Positions 7,294 to 17,474 of a DNA stretch of 64,000 nt are shown here, in pieces (position 1 is the first letter of the stretch; each line of letters opens with the position of its first letter). The translations under genes were made by a program, and so were the position numbers. Source of the DNA: Novosphingobium lindaniclasticum LE124 (GTDB lineage: Bacteria > Pseudomonadota > Alphaproteobacteria > Sphingomonadales > Sphingomonadaceae); the NCBI RefSeq assembly GCF_000445125.1, contig NZ_ATHL01000100.1, positions 62,001 to 126,000 on the forward strand, read 5' to 3'. A model generated the notes under the pieces. It was not told the DNA's origin. It searched no databases and saw nothing but the letters and a program-made list of their open reading frames with translations.

Positions 7294-8013
7294 TTACCGA
7301 CAAGCGCGCCAGCCTGCCGATCGGCTTGCCTGATCCAGATGCAGATGGTCGGCATGAGCGGCATTGTAGTCGGGCGAGAGAACCGTCGAAAACGCGGTGC
7401 AGGCAGAATCGCGGACCGCGTGAAGGAAGGCGGCCGCATTCACTGATCCCGCCCAGTCTTTCCGCACGGAAATCCGTCGGCCATCGGCCAGCACGAAAGC
7501 CGAGATGTCGATGGCATTGCCGGTGGCGTGCTCACTCCAGTTGCCCGCCGCGCCATTGCCGATCCGTCGGCAATTGTAGGTGCCGAGCTGTTCTATGCGT
7601 ACCACCCGGCTGCCGAATATTGCCTCGGCCTGGGGCTGAACGCCGTGCCGCAGCCACCACGCCATCGCGGCATCGACGGCGCAGGTCGCTTCGGCGCCGG
7701 ACGGCACCAGAGAGACTTCGGCGGCCAGAGGCGCGGCCACTCGTTTGCGGTCTTCCCGACGGCACATGCCGCTTCCTGTCGGTTCCAGCGCGGTCTTGTC
7801 GATCCCGCTGCGATCCAGGAAAGCGCGGCAGGCTTCGCGGTCGGCGCTGAGGGCTGAGAGTTTACGCGGCGTGGCCCAGCCCGGTTGCTCGTCCAGCGTC
7901 AGCGCGGCCCAAGGGTTGTGGCCGGGATGCTCGAGCAGCCAGCCTTTCCCGGCAAGCAGCAGACAGGCAAGCAGGAGCAAGGCCACGACGATACGGTCGA
8001 ACGGAAAGGACAT
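7294..8013 (-). CDS. Extensin-like family protein (cell-wall associated)
   Basis: 239 residues with an N-terminal membrane anchor or signal (hydrophobic residues 9-24). The C-terminal ~150 residues match the bacterial extensin-like C-terminal domain: AMAWWLRHGVQPQAE, YNCR, SEHATGNAIDIS, and HADHLHLD near the end. The His/Asp pattern resembles LAS/VanY-type zinc peptidases, so a peptidoglycan-trimming role in the periplasm is an inference. ATG at 8013 is preceded by GCGAGG. Four Cys residues in the exported part may form disulfides. Confidence 0.88.
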   Translation of the reverse strand: MSFPFDRIVVALLLLACLLLAGKGWLLEHPGHNPWAALTLDEQPGWATPRKLSALSADREACRAFLDRSGIDKTALEPTGSGMCRREDRKRVAAPLAAEVSLVPSGAEATCAVDAAMAWWLRHGVQPQAEAIFGSRVVRIEQLGTYNCRRIGNGAAGNWSEHATGNAIDISAFVLADGRRISVRKDWAGSVNAAAFLHAVRDSACTAFSTVLSPDYNAAHADHLHLDQASRSAGWRACR

Positions 8014-8053
8014 CCTCGCCCAACGCGCGGCACTAGCGTCGGCTCCGCAGGTC

Positions 8054-8251
8054 TCAGTCCAGAAGGGAAAAGATCAGCCAGGCCAATGCCGTGGCGCCGC
8101 AGAACAGCGGCCAGGACCAATAGAACATGTGCCCTTGGTAATAGGTATGCGTGATCGCCAGGAGCCCGCCGCGGGAGCCTTGGGAGCCGATGAGGCCCGA
8201 TACGATCCAGGTGAGCAGGAAGCCTGGGATCAGCGCCTTGATGGCAGACAT
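8054..8251 (-). CDS. Small two-helix membrane protein
   Basis: 65 residues from ATG at 8251; the longer open frame upstream is Cys- and Arg-rich and looks non-coding. The chain is two hydrophobic helices (about residues 5-22 and 42-63) around a short loop with YYQGHMFYWSWP. I do not recognise the family. It lies 40 nt upstream of the extensin-like gene on the same strand, so the two may share a transcript. The ribosome site is weak, which lowers confidence in the exact start. Confidence 0.6.
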   Translation of the reverse strand: MSAIKALIPGFLLTWIVSGLIGSQGSRGGLLAITHTYYQGHMFYWSWPLFCGATALAWLIFSLLD

Positions 8252-8473
8252 GGTGACGTTGGTTCCCGGTTTTTGCCTGCCATCGTTCTGGCGGGGACTG
8301 GTAAACTTTCCTTTAGCGCACCGCCTGAGGGCCTGTGGACAAGTATGGGATAAGCCTGCGGACAGAGCGTGGACTTGTCGTCGATAGGTTGGGCACAACG
8401 GGAGACCATGATCGGCGCAAAGAAAAGGGGAGCACATGGCTCCCCTCCCCTGGTTCATGGATATGGCTGCCGA

Positions 8474-9991
8474 TCAGAGCGGCGGCACGGGTTGCGGCGG
8501 CGCGTCCGGATCCGCTTCATGAGTTTCGATCAGACCACGGCCCACATGGCTCCGCGACCGGCTGTAGGCATAGTAGACGAAGAGGCCGAGAACCGCCCAG
8601 GCGACGAACAGCGCGATCGTCTGCAGCGAAAGGCTGAAGAACAGATAGACGCAGCCGACGATGGCCAGCGGCGCCGTCAGCATGATGGCGGGTGTGCGGA
8701 ACGGACGCTTGCGGGTCGGGTCCGTCCTGCGCAGCACCATGACGGCAATCGAGACGGCGGCGAATGCGAAAAGCGTGCCGGAGTTCGAAACGTCCGCGAG
8801 CAGTCCGACCGGGAAGAAGGCCGCGAACAGCGTCACGAACAGACCGGTGAGCAGCGTGATGACGTGCGGCGTGTGAAAGCGCGGATGGACTTTCGAGAAG
8901 AACTCCGGAAGCAGCCCGTCGCGGCTCATGACGAAGAAGATGCGGGTCTGGCCGAACATCATCATCAGGATCACCGAGGGAAGCGCGATGATGGCGGCTG
9001 CCCCGACCAGCCAGCCCACGAAGGGGTAACCCACCTGGCGCAAGGTCCAGGCCAGGGCTTCCTTCGAACAGACCACTGCGTTCTCATGGATCGCGGCGCA
9101 GGCCTGGGACAATTGCGGCGTCCCGGGAGAGAGGGCGGCGCCATCGGCGCCCATGACCGGCTGTGCGCCCACGGTGCCGATCACGCCCGAGGCGACCAGC
9201 ATGTAGAAGATGGTGCAGATCGCCAGGCTGCCGATCAGGCCGATCGGCATGTTGCGCTGCGGATTCTTGGTTTCTTCGGCAGCGGTGGAGACCGCGTCGA
9301 AGCCGACATAGGCGAAGAAGATCGAAGCCGCGGCGCTGGAAATGCCGGCGAAGCCGAGCGGCGCGAAGGGCGTGAACTTGCCCGACTGGATCACGGGGAT
9401 CGTCAGCACCACGAACAGCGCCAGCGCGAGGATCTTGATACCCACGAGCACGGCGTTGACCGTGGCGCTTTCCTTGGTGCCCTTGATGAGCAAGGCCGTG
9501 ACGGCCGCGGCGATCAGCATGGCGGGCATGTTGATCATTCCGCCGTCGAAAGGCCCTCGCACGAATTCCAGCGGCACGTTCATGCCGAAACTGCTGTTGA
9601 GCCAGCCGATAAAGTAGCCGGACCAGCCCACTGAGACCGCGCCAGCGGCAATCGCATATTCCAGGATCAGCGCCCAGCCGACCATCCAGGCGACCAATTC
9701 GCCCATGACGGCATAGCTGTAGGTATAGGCGGAGCCGGAGACCGGCACCATGGCGGCCATTTCGGCATAGCAGAGCGCCGCCACGCCGCACACGAAGCCG
9801 GCGATGACGAAGGAGAACATCATGCCGGGACCGGCTTTCTGCGCGGCCTCCGCAGTGAGAACGAATATGCCCGTGCCGATCACGGCACCGATGCCGAGCA
9901 TCGTCAGCTGGAATGCACCCAGCGATCTATGAAGAGATTTCTTTTCCGCTGTCGCCAGAATGGCGTCGAGCGGCTTTACGCGTCCGAACAT
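8474..9991 (-). CDS. APC-superfamily amino acid permease
   Basis: 505 residues from ATG at 9991, with about 12-13 membrane helices. It opens with the APC signature [14 protein letters not shown] in helix 1 and continues with [24 protein letters not shown], typical of the cationic amino acid transporter (CAT/YhdG) subgroup. It should import an amino acid with protons. The open frame extends upstream to 10051 but those residues are not typical. It is divergent from panB, with 164 nt between the starts. Confidence 0.93.
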   Translation of the reverse strand: MFGRVKPLDAILATAEKKSLHRSLGAFQLTMLGIGAVIGTGIFVLTAEAAQKAGPGMMFSFVIAGFVCGVAALCYAEMAAMVPVSGSAYTYSYAVMGELVAWMVGWALILEYAIAAGAVSVGWSGYFIGWLNSSFGMNVPLEFVRGPFDGGMINMPAMLIAAAVTALLIKGTKESATVNAVLVGIKILALALFVVLTIPVIQSGKFTPFAPLGFAGISSAAASIFFAYVGFDAVSTAAEETKNPQRNMPIGLIGSLAICTIFYMLVASGVIGTVGAQPVMGADGAALSPGTPQLSQACAAIHENAVVCSKEALAWTLRQVGYPFVGWLVGAAAIIALPSVILMMMFGQTRIFFVMSRDGLLPEFFSKVHPRFHTPHVITLLTGLFVTLFAAFFPVGLLADVSNSGTLFAFAAVSIAVMVLRRTDPTRKRPFRTPAIMLTAPLAIVGCVYLFFSLSLQTIALFVAWAVLGLFVYYAYSRSRSHVGRGLIETHEADPDAPPQPVPPL

Positions 9992-10155
9992 GCGGAAGGA
10001 CCCCTGAATTCTTGTATGGACCGACGCTAGCGGCCTCTTGCGGCATGGCAAGTCCTAACGCATCCGGCTCCCCAGGTTTGCCAAGTTCCGTCCCGAGGCG
10101 CTGCAGGATAAATGGGATTTTGCGCATCGGAAGGCCCCGCGCTAGAAGCGCTTCC

Positions 10156-11025
10156 ATGTCCACGACCTTCCAGCTCGACACCGCGACCAGTCGCGCAAAT
10201 CCCACCCCTGCGCCGATGAAGCGCCTGACCGTCCCTGCCATTCAGCGCCGCAAGGTGGAGGGCAGGACGCAGGAGCCGCTCGTCATGCTAACCGCCTATA
10301 CGGCCCGGCAGGCCCAGCTGCTCGACGCGCATTGCGATATCCTGCTGGTTGGCGATTCGCTGGCTCAGGTGATCTATGGCCTGCCTTCCACGCTGCCGGT
10401 CACGCTCGACATGATGATCGCGCATGGCGCGGCGGTCGTGCGCGGCAGCTATCACGCGCTCGTCGTGGTGGACATGCCTTTCGGGTCCTACGAGGAAAGC
10501 CCGCAGCAGGCCTTCGCTTCCGCCGCCCGGCTGATGGCCGAGACCGGCTGCGCGGCGGTCAAGCTGGAGGGCGGCGTCGCCATGGCCGAGACCATCGCCT
10601 TTCTCACGCAGCGGGGCATTCCGGTCATGGCGCATATCGGCCTCACGCCCCAGGCCGTGAATGCTTTGGGCGGCTACGGCGCGCGCGGTCGCAGCCAGGA
10701 AGAGCACGCCAAGATCATCTCGGACGGCAAGGCGGTGGCCGGGGCGGGTGCCTTCTCCGTCGTGGTGGAAGGCGTTCTGGAGCCGATTGCGATCTCGCTC
10801 ACCCAGAGCCTCGACATCCCCGTCATCGGCATCGGCGCTTCTGCGCAATGCGATGGCCAGGTGCTCGTGGCGGAGGATATGCTCGGCATGTTCGATCGCG
10901 TTCCCCGGTTCGTGAAGCGCTATGCCGACATGGCCGGGCTCGTGTCGGAGGCTGCCGCGAGATATGCCGAAGATGTTCGCGCCCGCACGTTCCCCACGGC
11001 GGAACAGACGTACCAGCCCAAGTAA
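10156..11025 (+). CDS. panB: 3-methyl-2-oxobutanoate hydroxymethyltransferase
   Basis: 289 residues. PanB transfers a hydroxymethyl group from methylene-tetrahydrofolate to 2-oxoisovalerate, the first committed step to pantothenate and CoA. Seen: [27 protein letters not shown] with a metal-binding Asp, the [11 protein letters not shown] loop, [14 protein letters not shown] and [12 protein letters not shown] at 10156 is chosen because the upstream open frame is antisense to the permease. Other pantothenate genes are not in the window. The 2-oxoisovalerate substrate also links to valine metabolism. Confidence 0.96.
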   Translation: MSTTFQLDTATSRANPTPAPMKRLTVPAIQRRKVEGRTQEPLVMLTAYTARQAQLLDAHCDILLVGDSLAQVIYGLPSTLPVTLDMMIAHGAAVVRGSYHALVVVDMPFGSYEESPQQAFASAARLMAETGCAAVKLEGGVAMAETIAFLTQRGIPVMAHIGLTPQAVNALGGYGARGRSQEEHAKIISDGKAVAGAGAFSVVVEGVLEPIAISLTQSLDIPVIGIGASAQCDGQVLVAEDMLGMFDRVPRFVKRYADMAGLVSEAAARYAEDVRARTFPTAEQTYQPK

Positions 11026-11061
11026 GGGAAAACGCCATAGGGCGGCACGCGGCGGCGCCCT

Positions 11062-12426
11062 TCAGTTCTGCAAGTCGTACTGCTTGAGCAGATCGTAGAG
11101 CGTGGGACGGCTGATTCCCAGCATCTTGGCCGTGCTCGAGATATTCCCTTCGCTGCGTGCCAGGGCATGGCGGATCACCTTGCGATCCGCCTGCTCCCGC
11201 GCTGCCTTGAGGTTGAGGGCGTTGATGACTTGTTCGTCGGGCTGGGCCAGGTCGAGATCGGCGGCGCCGACCAGTTTCTCGTCGGCCATGATCACGGCCC
11301 GTTTCACCCGGTTTTCCAGTTCGCGCACATTGCCCGGCCAGTGCCAGGCATCGATCGCCGCCAGGGCGTCGGTAGCGAAGCCGCGAACGGCGGGGTTCAT
11401 TTCCCGGGCGTAGCGATGGAGGAACGCCTTCGCCAGCAGGGTGGCATCCCCGGGTCGCTCGGCAAGGCCGGGTATGCGCACGACGATTTCAGCGAGGCGA
11501 TAGAACAGATCCTCGCGGAAGCGTCCTTCCGCGATCATGGCTTCGAGATCCTGGTGCGTGGCACAGACGATGCGGGTGTCCACCGGGATCGATTCCCGAG
11601 AGCCGACCCGCTCGATCACGCGCTCCTGCAGAAAGCGCAGCAGCTTGACCTGGAGTTGAAGCGGTATGTCTCCCACTTCGTCGAGGAAGAGCGTGCCGCC
11701 AGCAGCCTGCTCGATCTTGCCGGGCGTCGTCTTGACCGCGCCGGTGAAAGCCCCCTTCTCGTGGCCGAACAGTTCGCTTTCGAGCAGGTTCTCGGGAATC
11801 GCGGCGCAGTTGATCGCCACGAACGCGCGCTTGGCGCGGGCGCTGGCCTCGTGCAGGCCGCGCGCCAGCAGTTCCTTGCCGGTGCCGCTCGCACCCAGCA
11901 GCATGACGGAGACATTCGTATTCGCCACGCGTTCGATCGTCCGCCCGACACGGATCATTTCCGGTGCCGCCGTGAGCAGCCGTCCGAGCACTTTCTCGTC
12001 TTTTTCCACCCGCGCGGCCAGGCGGCGGTTCTCCTCCTCCAGCCTGTGAAGCTGGAGCGCACGGCGAACGATGAGTCCCAGCGCATCGATGTCGATCGGC
12101 TTCTGGTAGAAGTCGTAAGCGCCGCGCGCGATCGCCTGGAGCGCGGACTCCCGTGCACCGTGCCCCGAGGCGACGATCACCTTGGTGTCGGGCTTCAGCG
12201 CCATGATCGCGTCCAGGATCGCAAATCCTTCGGTCGTGCCGTCGGGATCCGGCGGCAATCCGAGATCGAGAGTCACCACGCTGGGCATCTCCGATCGAAG
12301 CAGCGTCAATGCCGAATTCCGATCGCCGGCAACGACCACGTCGAAGTCCTCGTAAGCCCACTTGAGCTGTGCTTGAAGACCGGCATCGTCCTCGACGACG
12401 AGGAGCTTGGGTCTGGTCTCGGTCAT
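11062..12426 (-). CDS. prsR: PEP-CTERM-system sigma-54 response regulator PrsR
   Basis: 454 residues, NtrC-like. An N-terminal receiver has acidic residues ED(D) at 12-14, the phospho-acceptor Asp54 and Lys109. It is followed by an AAA+ domain with Walker A GASGTGKE (178-185), the sigma-54-contact loop GAFTGA (225-230) and Walker B LFLDE (246-250). A Fis-type helix-turn-helix ends the protein (TAKMLGISRPTLYDLL). The family-typical insertion in the receiver (GLPPDPDGTTEGF) points to PrsR, which with PrsK controls exopolysaccharide and PEP-CTERM genes. It starts 2 nt after the prsK stop. Confidence 0.94.
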   Translation of the reverse strand: MTETRPKLLVVEDDAGLQAQLKWAYEDFDVVVAGDRNSALTLLRSEMPSVVTLDLGLPPDPDGTTEGFAILDAIMALKPDTKVIVASGHGARESALQAIARGAYDFYQKPIDIDALGLIVRRALQLHRLEEENRRLAARVEKDEKVLGRLLTAAPEMIRVGRTIERVANTNVSVMLLGASGTGKELLARGLHEASARAKRAFVAINCAAIPENLLESELFGHEKGAFTGAVKTTPGKIEQAAGGTLFLDEVGDIPLQLQVKLLRFLQERVIERVGSRESIPVDTRIVCATHQDLEAMIAEGRFREDLFYRLAEIVVRIPGLAERPGDATLLAKAFLHRYAREMNPAVRGFATDALAAIDAWHWPGNVRELENRVKRAVIMADEKLVGAADLDLAQPDEQVINALNLKAAREQADRKVIRHALARSEGNISSTAKMLGISRPTLYDLLKQYDLQN

Positions 12427-12428
12427 CC

Positions 12429-14555
12429 TCAGGCTACCTTCTGATCCTTGGAAGCGTCGGCCTCGGTACCGACGCACGGCGCCAAGGGGAGACGCACAGT
12501 GAAGCGCGATCCCACCCCTTCCCGCGACTCCACGTCGAGCCGCCCTTTCATGGCTTTCACCAATTCCCGCGCCTCGAAGGCACCGATCCCGAAGCCTCCG
12601 CTCTTGGTGGAGACGAAGGGCTTGAAAAGCCGGTTACGCACGAACTCCGGCGACATCCCGGTTCCGGTATCGACGACTTCGAACACGGCGTGGAGATCGT
12701 CGCCGCTCAGGGAGAGCGAGACCGCGCTTTCCGGAGCGCTGGCATCGAGGGCGTTCTGCACCAGGTGAACCAGGACCTGCTCGAGGGAATGGGCACTGGC
12801 GGTTACGCCGATTTCCCGCGTTTCGGCAAGCTCGAGCCGTCCCGTGGGCTGGAAACGCGTCATGACGGCGCGGGCCACATCCTGCGCAGCAACACGTTCG
12901 AGGCGGTCGACAGTTCCCCCTCCGTATCGGGAGAGCCGCGCCAGCAAGGCGTTCAACTTGTCCGACGAATTACGCAGCGTCACCAGCATATCGGCGCGAA
13001 ACGCGGGGTTGTCGGCGTGAAGCTCGGCATTGCGGGCCAGGAGGCTGAACTGGCTGGCCAGGTTCTTGATGTCGTGCATCACGAAGGCCATGCGGCGGTG
13101 GAAATCATCGAACCGGCTGGCCTCCGCCAGGGCTTCCTGGCTGGCGTTCTCCGCCAGATAGCTGGCGAGTTGCTGGCCGATGACGCGCAGCAGGTCGAAG
13201 TCTTCCCAATCGAACTTGCGCGCCATGGCGGGCCGGGCCAGCACGACCAGTCCGACCAGGCGCTCATAGTGGACCAGGGGGACGAGTGCCCAGGCGCGGC
13301 GCTCAGCCAGGAGCCAGTCCGGCGCCTGCATCTCGAAACCGCCTGCCGCTATGCCCTCGCGGATCTCGTCGAGATCTGCGATATAGCTGGACTGCTCGAA
13401 CAGGCCCAGCGTGCCTGCACGATAGGCGAGCGGCGGCACTTGCGCTTCCGGCCAGTTCCACCGCGCGGCCAGAACGAGGTCGCCCTGCTCGTCCGGGGTC
13501 AGCAGCAGCCCGGCCGGGCTATCGGTGATGTCCCCGACCGACTGGATCACGCGCTCCCCCAGCGGCGAAGACCCGTCGCCGGTCCTGCCGATCGTGCGGG
13601 TGAAGCGCAGCCACTCTTCCCGGTAATCATAGCGGTGCTGGAAGAAGTGCTTGGTCAGGATGACCTTGAGCCAGGCCCGCACGCGCCGCGACGGCAGCAC
13701 CACCAGAGCGGCGGCGCTGGCGAATGTGAGGAAGCCCATCTCTATCAGCCGCGCAAAATCGCCGCCTGCATAGGACAGCCACTGCGCCACGGCCACCATG
13801 GCGACGAGATAGACGCCGATGACCAGTAGCGAGAAGGTCTGGAAGGTCACCGCACGCGAAGGCCTCAGGCGCAGTTCGTCCCGCTTGCGCGAGGCCGCGA
13901 TCGCGAAGCACCCCGCCAGCACGAGCGCCGCCAACCCGCGCAGCGCCGCGATCTCGCCCGGCCAACTGCGTGCCAGATAGGCGACCGTGTAGAGGTTGAG
14001 GTCGAAAGTCCACAGCACGGCCAGTCCGATCGCCGGCCAGCGCAGCGCCGGGCGTACTTCGCGCGGCGCCCCGGCGTAAAGGTTGTGCACCAGCACCAGT
14101 CCGCCCACCGTGACGAGCAGGCGCAGCATGATCTCGACCTCGAAGCCGACAACTGCCAGTCCGCCGGGTATCGAGAGGTAGGAGAGCGCCAGCGTCACGC
14201 TGACGTGCAGCAGTTCCACGAAGGCCAGCGCGAAGATCACCGGCCGGATCGGCGCCAGGCTGGAATGCCGCCCGTCACTGGCAAAGAGACGGTAAATGGC
14301 AACCAGCCAGGCAAGATTGCGCAGGCTCTCCGCGAAAGAGCAGGCCACCGCCATCTCGGGAGTCAGCGCGGCCGCCGCGGCCAGGCACCAGGTCGCCGTC
14401 ACGACGAGCGCCACCACGACGGGTGCCCCCGCGCCCGCCAGGCGCTGCCGCCGGGGCCAGAGCCAGAGCGCCAGACTGGCCGTAGCGATCGCGCCGGTCA
14501 GGTCGAACGCTACCCCGGCCGTTGCCCAGACACCCGGTTCCGCGCCGGCGCTCAT
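12429..14555 (-). CDS. prsK: XrtA/PEP-CTERM-system histidine kinase PrsK
   Basis: 708 residues. About eight membrane helices fill residues 12-290, a GAF-like sensor domain covers about 310-470, and a kinase core follows. The phospho-acceptor is His494 in FVMHDIKNLASQ; the ATP site has Asn601 (QNALDAS), DTGTGM (629-634) and GGFGIG (653-658). It should phosphorylate PrsR, encoded next. The ATG at 14555 overlaps the stop of the upstream sugar transferase by 4 nt (ATGA), which suggests translational coupling. Confidence 0.94.
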   Translation of the reverse strand: MSAGAEPGVWATAGVAFDLTGAIATASLALWLWPRRQRLAGAGAPVVVALVVTATWCLAAAAALTPEMAVACSFAESLRNLAWLVAIYRLFASDGRHSSLAPIRPVIFALAFVELLHVSVTLALSYLSIPGGLAVVGFEVEIMLRLLVTVGGLVLVHNLYAGAPREVRPALRWPAIGLAVLWTFDLNLYTVAYLARSWPGEIAALRGLAALVLAGCFAIAASRKRDELRLRPSRAVTFQTFSLLVIGVYLVAMVAVAQWLSYAGGDFARLIEMGFLTFASAAALVVLPSRRVRAWLKVILTKHFFQHRYDYREEWLRFTRTIGRTGDGSSPLGERVIQSVGDITDSPAGLLLTPDEQGDLVLAARWNWPEAQVPPLAYRAGTLGLFEQSSYIADLDEIREGIAAGGFEMQAPDWLLAERRAWALVPLVHYERLVGLVVLARPAMARKFDWEDFDLLRVIGQQLASYLAENASQEALAEASRFDDFHRRMAFVMHDIKNLASQFSLLARNAELHADNPAFRADMLVTLRNSSDKLNALLARLSRYGGGTVDRLERVAAQDVARAVMTRFQPTGRLELAETREIGVTASAHSLEQVLVHLVQNALDASAPESAVSLSLSGDDLHAVFEVVDTGTGMSPEFVRNRLFKPFVSTKSGGFGIGAFEARELVKAMKGRLDVESREGVGSRFTVRLPLAPCVGTEADASKDQKVA

Positions 14556-15937
14556 CGTGCGCCTTCGCTCCAAAGCACCACGCGCAGCGTTTGCAGAATG
14601 ATGAGCAGGTCCAGGAACGGCGTGTAGTTCTTGGCGTAGTAGAGGTCGTATTCCAGCTTGTTGCGGGAATCGTCTATCGATGCGCCGTAGGGGTAGTTGA
14701 TCTGCGCCCATCCGGTGATGCCGGGTTTGACCATGTGCCGCTCGGCATAATAGCGCAGTTCCTCTTCGAGTTCGGCTACGAATTGCGGGCGTTCGGGACG
14801 CGGCCCGACGAAGCTCATCTCGCCCTTCAGCACGGTCCACGCCTGCGGAAGTTCGTCGATGCGGACCTTGCGGATGAAACGGCCGATCCGCGTGACGCGG
14901 GGATCGTCCTCGGCAGCCCACTGCGCGCCTGCGGCTTCCGCGTCGGTGCGCATGGAGCGCAGCTTGATAACGTCGAAACTCTGGCCGAACAGACCGACTC
15001 GCTCCTGCCGGTAGAAGGCGGGGCCCCGGCTGTCGATCTTCACCAGCAGCGCGAAAAGCAGGATGATCGGCGCCGTAACGCAAAGCGCCAGCGCGCTCGC
15101 GACGATATCGAACAGCCGCTTGGCCGCGCTGGACACCATACGGCCCGAAGAGAAGCCGTCGGAGAAGATCAGCCAGCTGGGATTGACGGTGTCGAGATCG
15201 ACGCGGCCGGTCTCGCGTTCCAGGAAGCTGGAGAATTCGTTGACGTGGACACCGGTGGTCTTGATCCGCAGCAGGTCCTTGAGAGGTAGTGCATTGCGGC
15301 GCTCTTCCAGTGCGAGGACCACCTCGGTGACCCCCAGATTGTCCACGAAGCGCGTCAGATTGGCGATCGCGCCGCGCGCGATGGCCTCCTCCACCACCGG
15401 CTCGCCGTCGCTCATGGCGACATAGCCGACGATGGTGAAGCCGCTCTCGGGCCGTTCCGCCAGATCGCGCAGCCGCTGGGCCCGATGCCCGGCACCGAGC
15501 ACCAGAACGCGGCGGCGAAAGGCGGCGGTGCCAAGGAAAGCGCCCAGGATCAGCCGGTTCGCCACGAGCAGAACGATCGCGAGGCCCATGGAATAGGCCA
15601 GGGTCGAGCGCCAGAAGTTTTCCGCCGCGAACAGGAAGTCGAGAAGGGCCAGGACGATCACGCCGAGCGAGATCGCCACGAGCAGCCGCGCTGCGGCAAA
15701 GCGCATCGAACGCAGGGCTTCGGCGCCGTAGACCCCCACGGCCACCATCGACAGCGAGAGCACGAGCGCGAAGCCGGCATGGATACCCAGGCGATCGCCC
15801 AGGTCCCCCAGCGCCATCCCGATCTGCCCCGCCCGCAACCGCCAGGAAACCTCGTTCGTCGCCGTCAGCAGGAGGACGTCCACGAGCCATAGCAGGACCA
15901 CGGCATGGGGAATGTAATGTTTGAAAAGGCGAATCAT
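14552..15937 (-). CDS. TIGR03013-type PEP-CTERM/XrtA-system sugar transferase
   Basis: 461 residues of the polyprenyl glycosylphosphotransferase class: N-terminal membrane helices, a Rossmann-like middle part (VLVLGAGHRAQRLRD), and a C-terminal bacterial sugar-transferase domain starting KRLFDIVASALAL with FYRQERVG, FDVIKLRSMR, DELPQ, FVGPRPERP and KPGITGWAQIN. It should load the first sugar phosphate onto undecaprenyl phosphate to start an exopolysaccharide. It heads the operon with prsK and prsR. No sigma-54 promoter was found upstream by eye. Confidence 0.93.
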   Translation of the reverse strand: MIRLFKHYIPHAVVLLWLVDVLLLTATNEVSWRLRAGQIGMALGDLGDRLGIHAGFALVLSLSMVAVGVYGAEALRSMRFAAARLLVAISLGVIVLALLDFLFAAENFWRSTLAYSMGLAIVLLVANRLILGAFLGTAAFRRRVLVLGAGHRAQRLRDLAERPESGFTIVGYVAMSDGEPVVEEAIARGAIANLTRFVDNLGVTEVVLALEERRNALPLKDLLRIKTTGVHVNEFSSFLERETGRVDLDTVNPSWLIFSDGFSSGRMVSSAAKRLFDIVASALALCVTAPIILLFALLVKIDSRGPAFYRQERVGLFGQSFDVIKLRSMRTDAEAAGAQWAAEDDPRVTRIGRFIRKVRIDELPQAWTVLKGEMSFVGPRPERPQFVAELEEELRYYAERHMVKPGITGWAQINYPYGASIDDSRNKLEYDLYYAKNYTPFLDLLIILQTLRVVLWSEGAR

Positions 15938-16139
15938 CGTCGCGTGGCGCCATTCTCCAGGCCGAAACCGGCAGGGACGCCATGCCTATCCGAAAGGCGT
16001 AAACCCTCGGTGAATTTGACAGCCCCGCGCAAACCGCAACGATGCCGCGCAGAGCGCCCGCGCGGTTTCACCGCCCTTCCCTGTCGAACGGCCTTACACA
16101 CGGGCAGCAGCAAAGCGCACTGATCGCTTCAGGTGCGAA

Positions 16140-17474
16140 TCACTTGGCCGGCATGAGCCGCAAGGCCGTCAATGTCAGTGCCTCGCTTCCCGAGGCGATG
16201 ACTTTGTCGGCCTGCGGTGCCCAGAACGGGCTGTGGAGCGAGGGCATCGGCGAACCGCCTGCTTTTGCCGCCGCCAGTTTCTGCGGATCGGCGCCTCCGA
16301 CCCAGAATATCACCGATTTGATATGATCCTCGTCCGCGCGCCGGAATTCACCGAAATCCTCGCCGCCCATGACCGAGGGCGTAATCACGACATCGCTCTC
16401 ACCCATTTTGGTCTTGAGATCGGCGACGGCCTCTTGCGTGAACTCGGGCGAATTCCACGTTGCGCGTGTGTAAGGCTCCTTCACGGAAACTTCCGGCAGG
16501 AGAGCGTCCGGCAGCCCGGAGGCGATCGCCTCGCCTCTTGCGATACGGCGGATACCATCCAGCAGATGGGCACGGGTCTCGTCGGAGTAGCTGCGGACTG
16601 TGAGTTCCAGCTTCGCCTGATCGGAAATGATGTTGTGCTTGGCCCCTGCGTGAAACGAGCCGACGGTCACGACGGCGGGGTCCAGAGGGCTGGTTTCGCG
16701 GCTGACGAGAGTTTGCAGCTTCATCACGATCGCACTCGCCAGCACGATCGGGTCCTTGGTCGCCTGGGGATAGGCCCCATGGCCGCCGACGCCTTTCACC
16801 ACGACATCGACACTGTCCACATTGGCAAGCGCCCAACCGACGGCCGCGCCGACCTGACCCGCCGGAAGGTCGGCGGAATCGTGGAACGCCAGGACATAGT
16901 CCGGCTTGGGAAAACGCTTGTAGAGCCCGTCCTCCAGCATGCCGACCGCGCCGGTGCCGACTTCCTCCGCCGGCTGGCCGATCATGACCAGCGTGCCGGA
17001 CCACTCCGCCTTGCGCTTGGCCATGAGCCGGGCCGTTTCGATCCAGGCGGTCATGTGCGTGTCGTGACCGCAGGCATGCATGATGCCGCTTTCGACCCCC
17101 GCCGTGGAGACGCCGCGCTGCTTCGACGCGAAGGCGAGGCCGGTCTGTTCGGTCACGGGCAGGCCATCCATATCCGCGCGAATCAGAACCGTCGGGCCTT
17201 CGCCGTTCTTCATCACGGCGACGATGCCGGTCTTCCCGACCTTTTCGGTTACCGTGAAGCCCGCCTCCCGTGCCGCCTTGGCCATGATCCCGGCACTGCG
17301 GACTTCCTGGTAGCTGAGTTCGGGATGGGCATGCAGATCGCGATAGATCGCCATCAGTCCCGCCATATCGCGCGAGATGGTCTCGGGAACGGGCCCCGCC
17401 GCAAGGGCCGTTCCCGATGGGGTGAAGCCCAGGGCGGCAAGGCCCAGCATAGCGGCGATGCGGGAAGATGTCAT
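16140..17474 (-). CDS. Secreted M20-family amidohydrolase
   Basis: 444 residues from ATG at 17474, with a signal peptide likely cut after ALA in SGTALAAGP. The M20D pattern is complete: HAHPELSYQE, ADMDGLPVTE, MHACGHDTHMT with metal ligands, GQPAEEVGTGA with the catalytic Glu, and MGGEDFGEF near the end. These enzymes hydrolyse N-acyl amino acids or related amides (hippurate hydrolase or carboxypeptidase Ss1 group); the export signal puts this one in the periplasm or outside. The open frame to 17690 is not typical coding sequence. Confidence 0.92.
   Translation of the reverse strand: MTSSRIAAMLGLAALGFTPSGTALAAGPVPETISRDMAGLMAIYRDLHAHPELSYQEVRSAGIMAKAAREAGFTVTEKVGKTGIVAVMKNGEGPTVLIRADMDGLPVTEQTGLAFASKQRGVSTAGVESGIMHACGHDTHMTAWIETARLMAKRKAEWSGTLVMIGQPAEEVGTGAVGMLEDGLYKRFPKPDYVLAFHDSADLPAGQVGAAVGWALANVDSVDVVVKGVGGHGAYPQATKDPIVLASAIVMKLQTLVSRETSPLDPAVVTVGSFHAGAKHNIISDQAKLELTVRSYSDETRAHLLDGIRRIARGEAIASGLPDALLPEVSVKEPYTRATWNSPEFTQEAVADLKTKMGESDVVITPSVMGGEDFGEFRRADEDHIKSVIFWVGGADPQKLAAAKAGGSPMPSLHSPFWAPQADKVIASGSEALTLTALRLMPAK

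Noticed and set aside
11034..11061. Terminator between panB and prsR
   Set aside because: A 6-bp stem is possible, but there is no clear U run on either strand.
11062..15937. Complete PEP-CTERM/exosortase system
   Set aside because: Only the two-component regulators and the sugar transferase are present; no exosortase or PEP-CTERM substrate was seen in the window.
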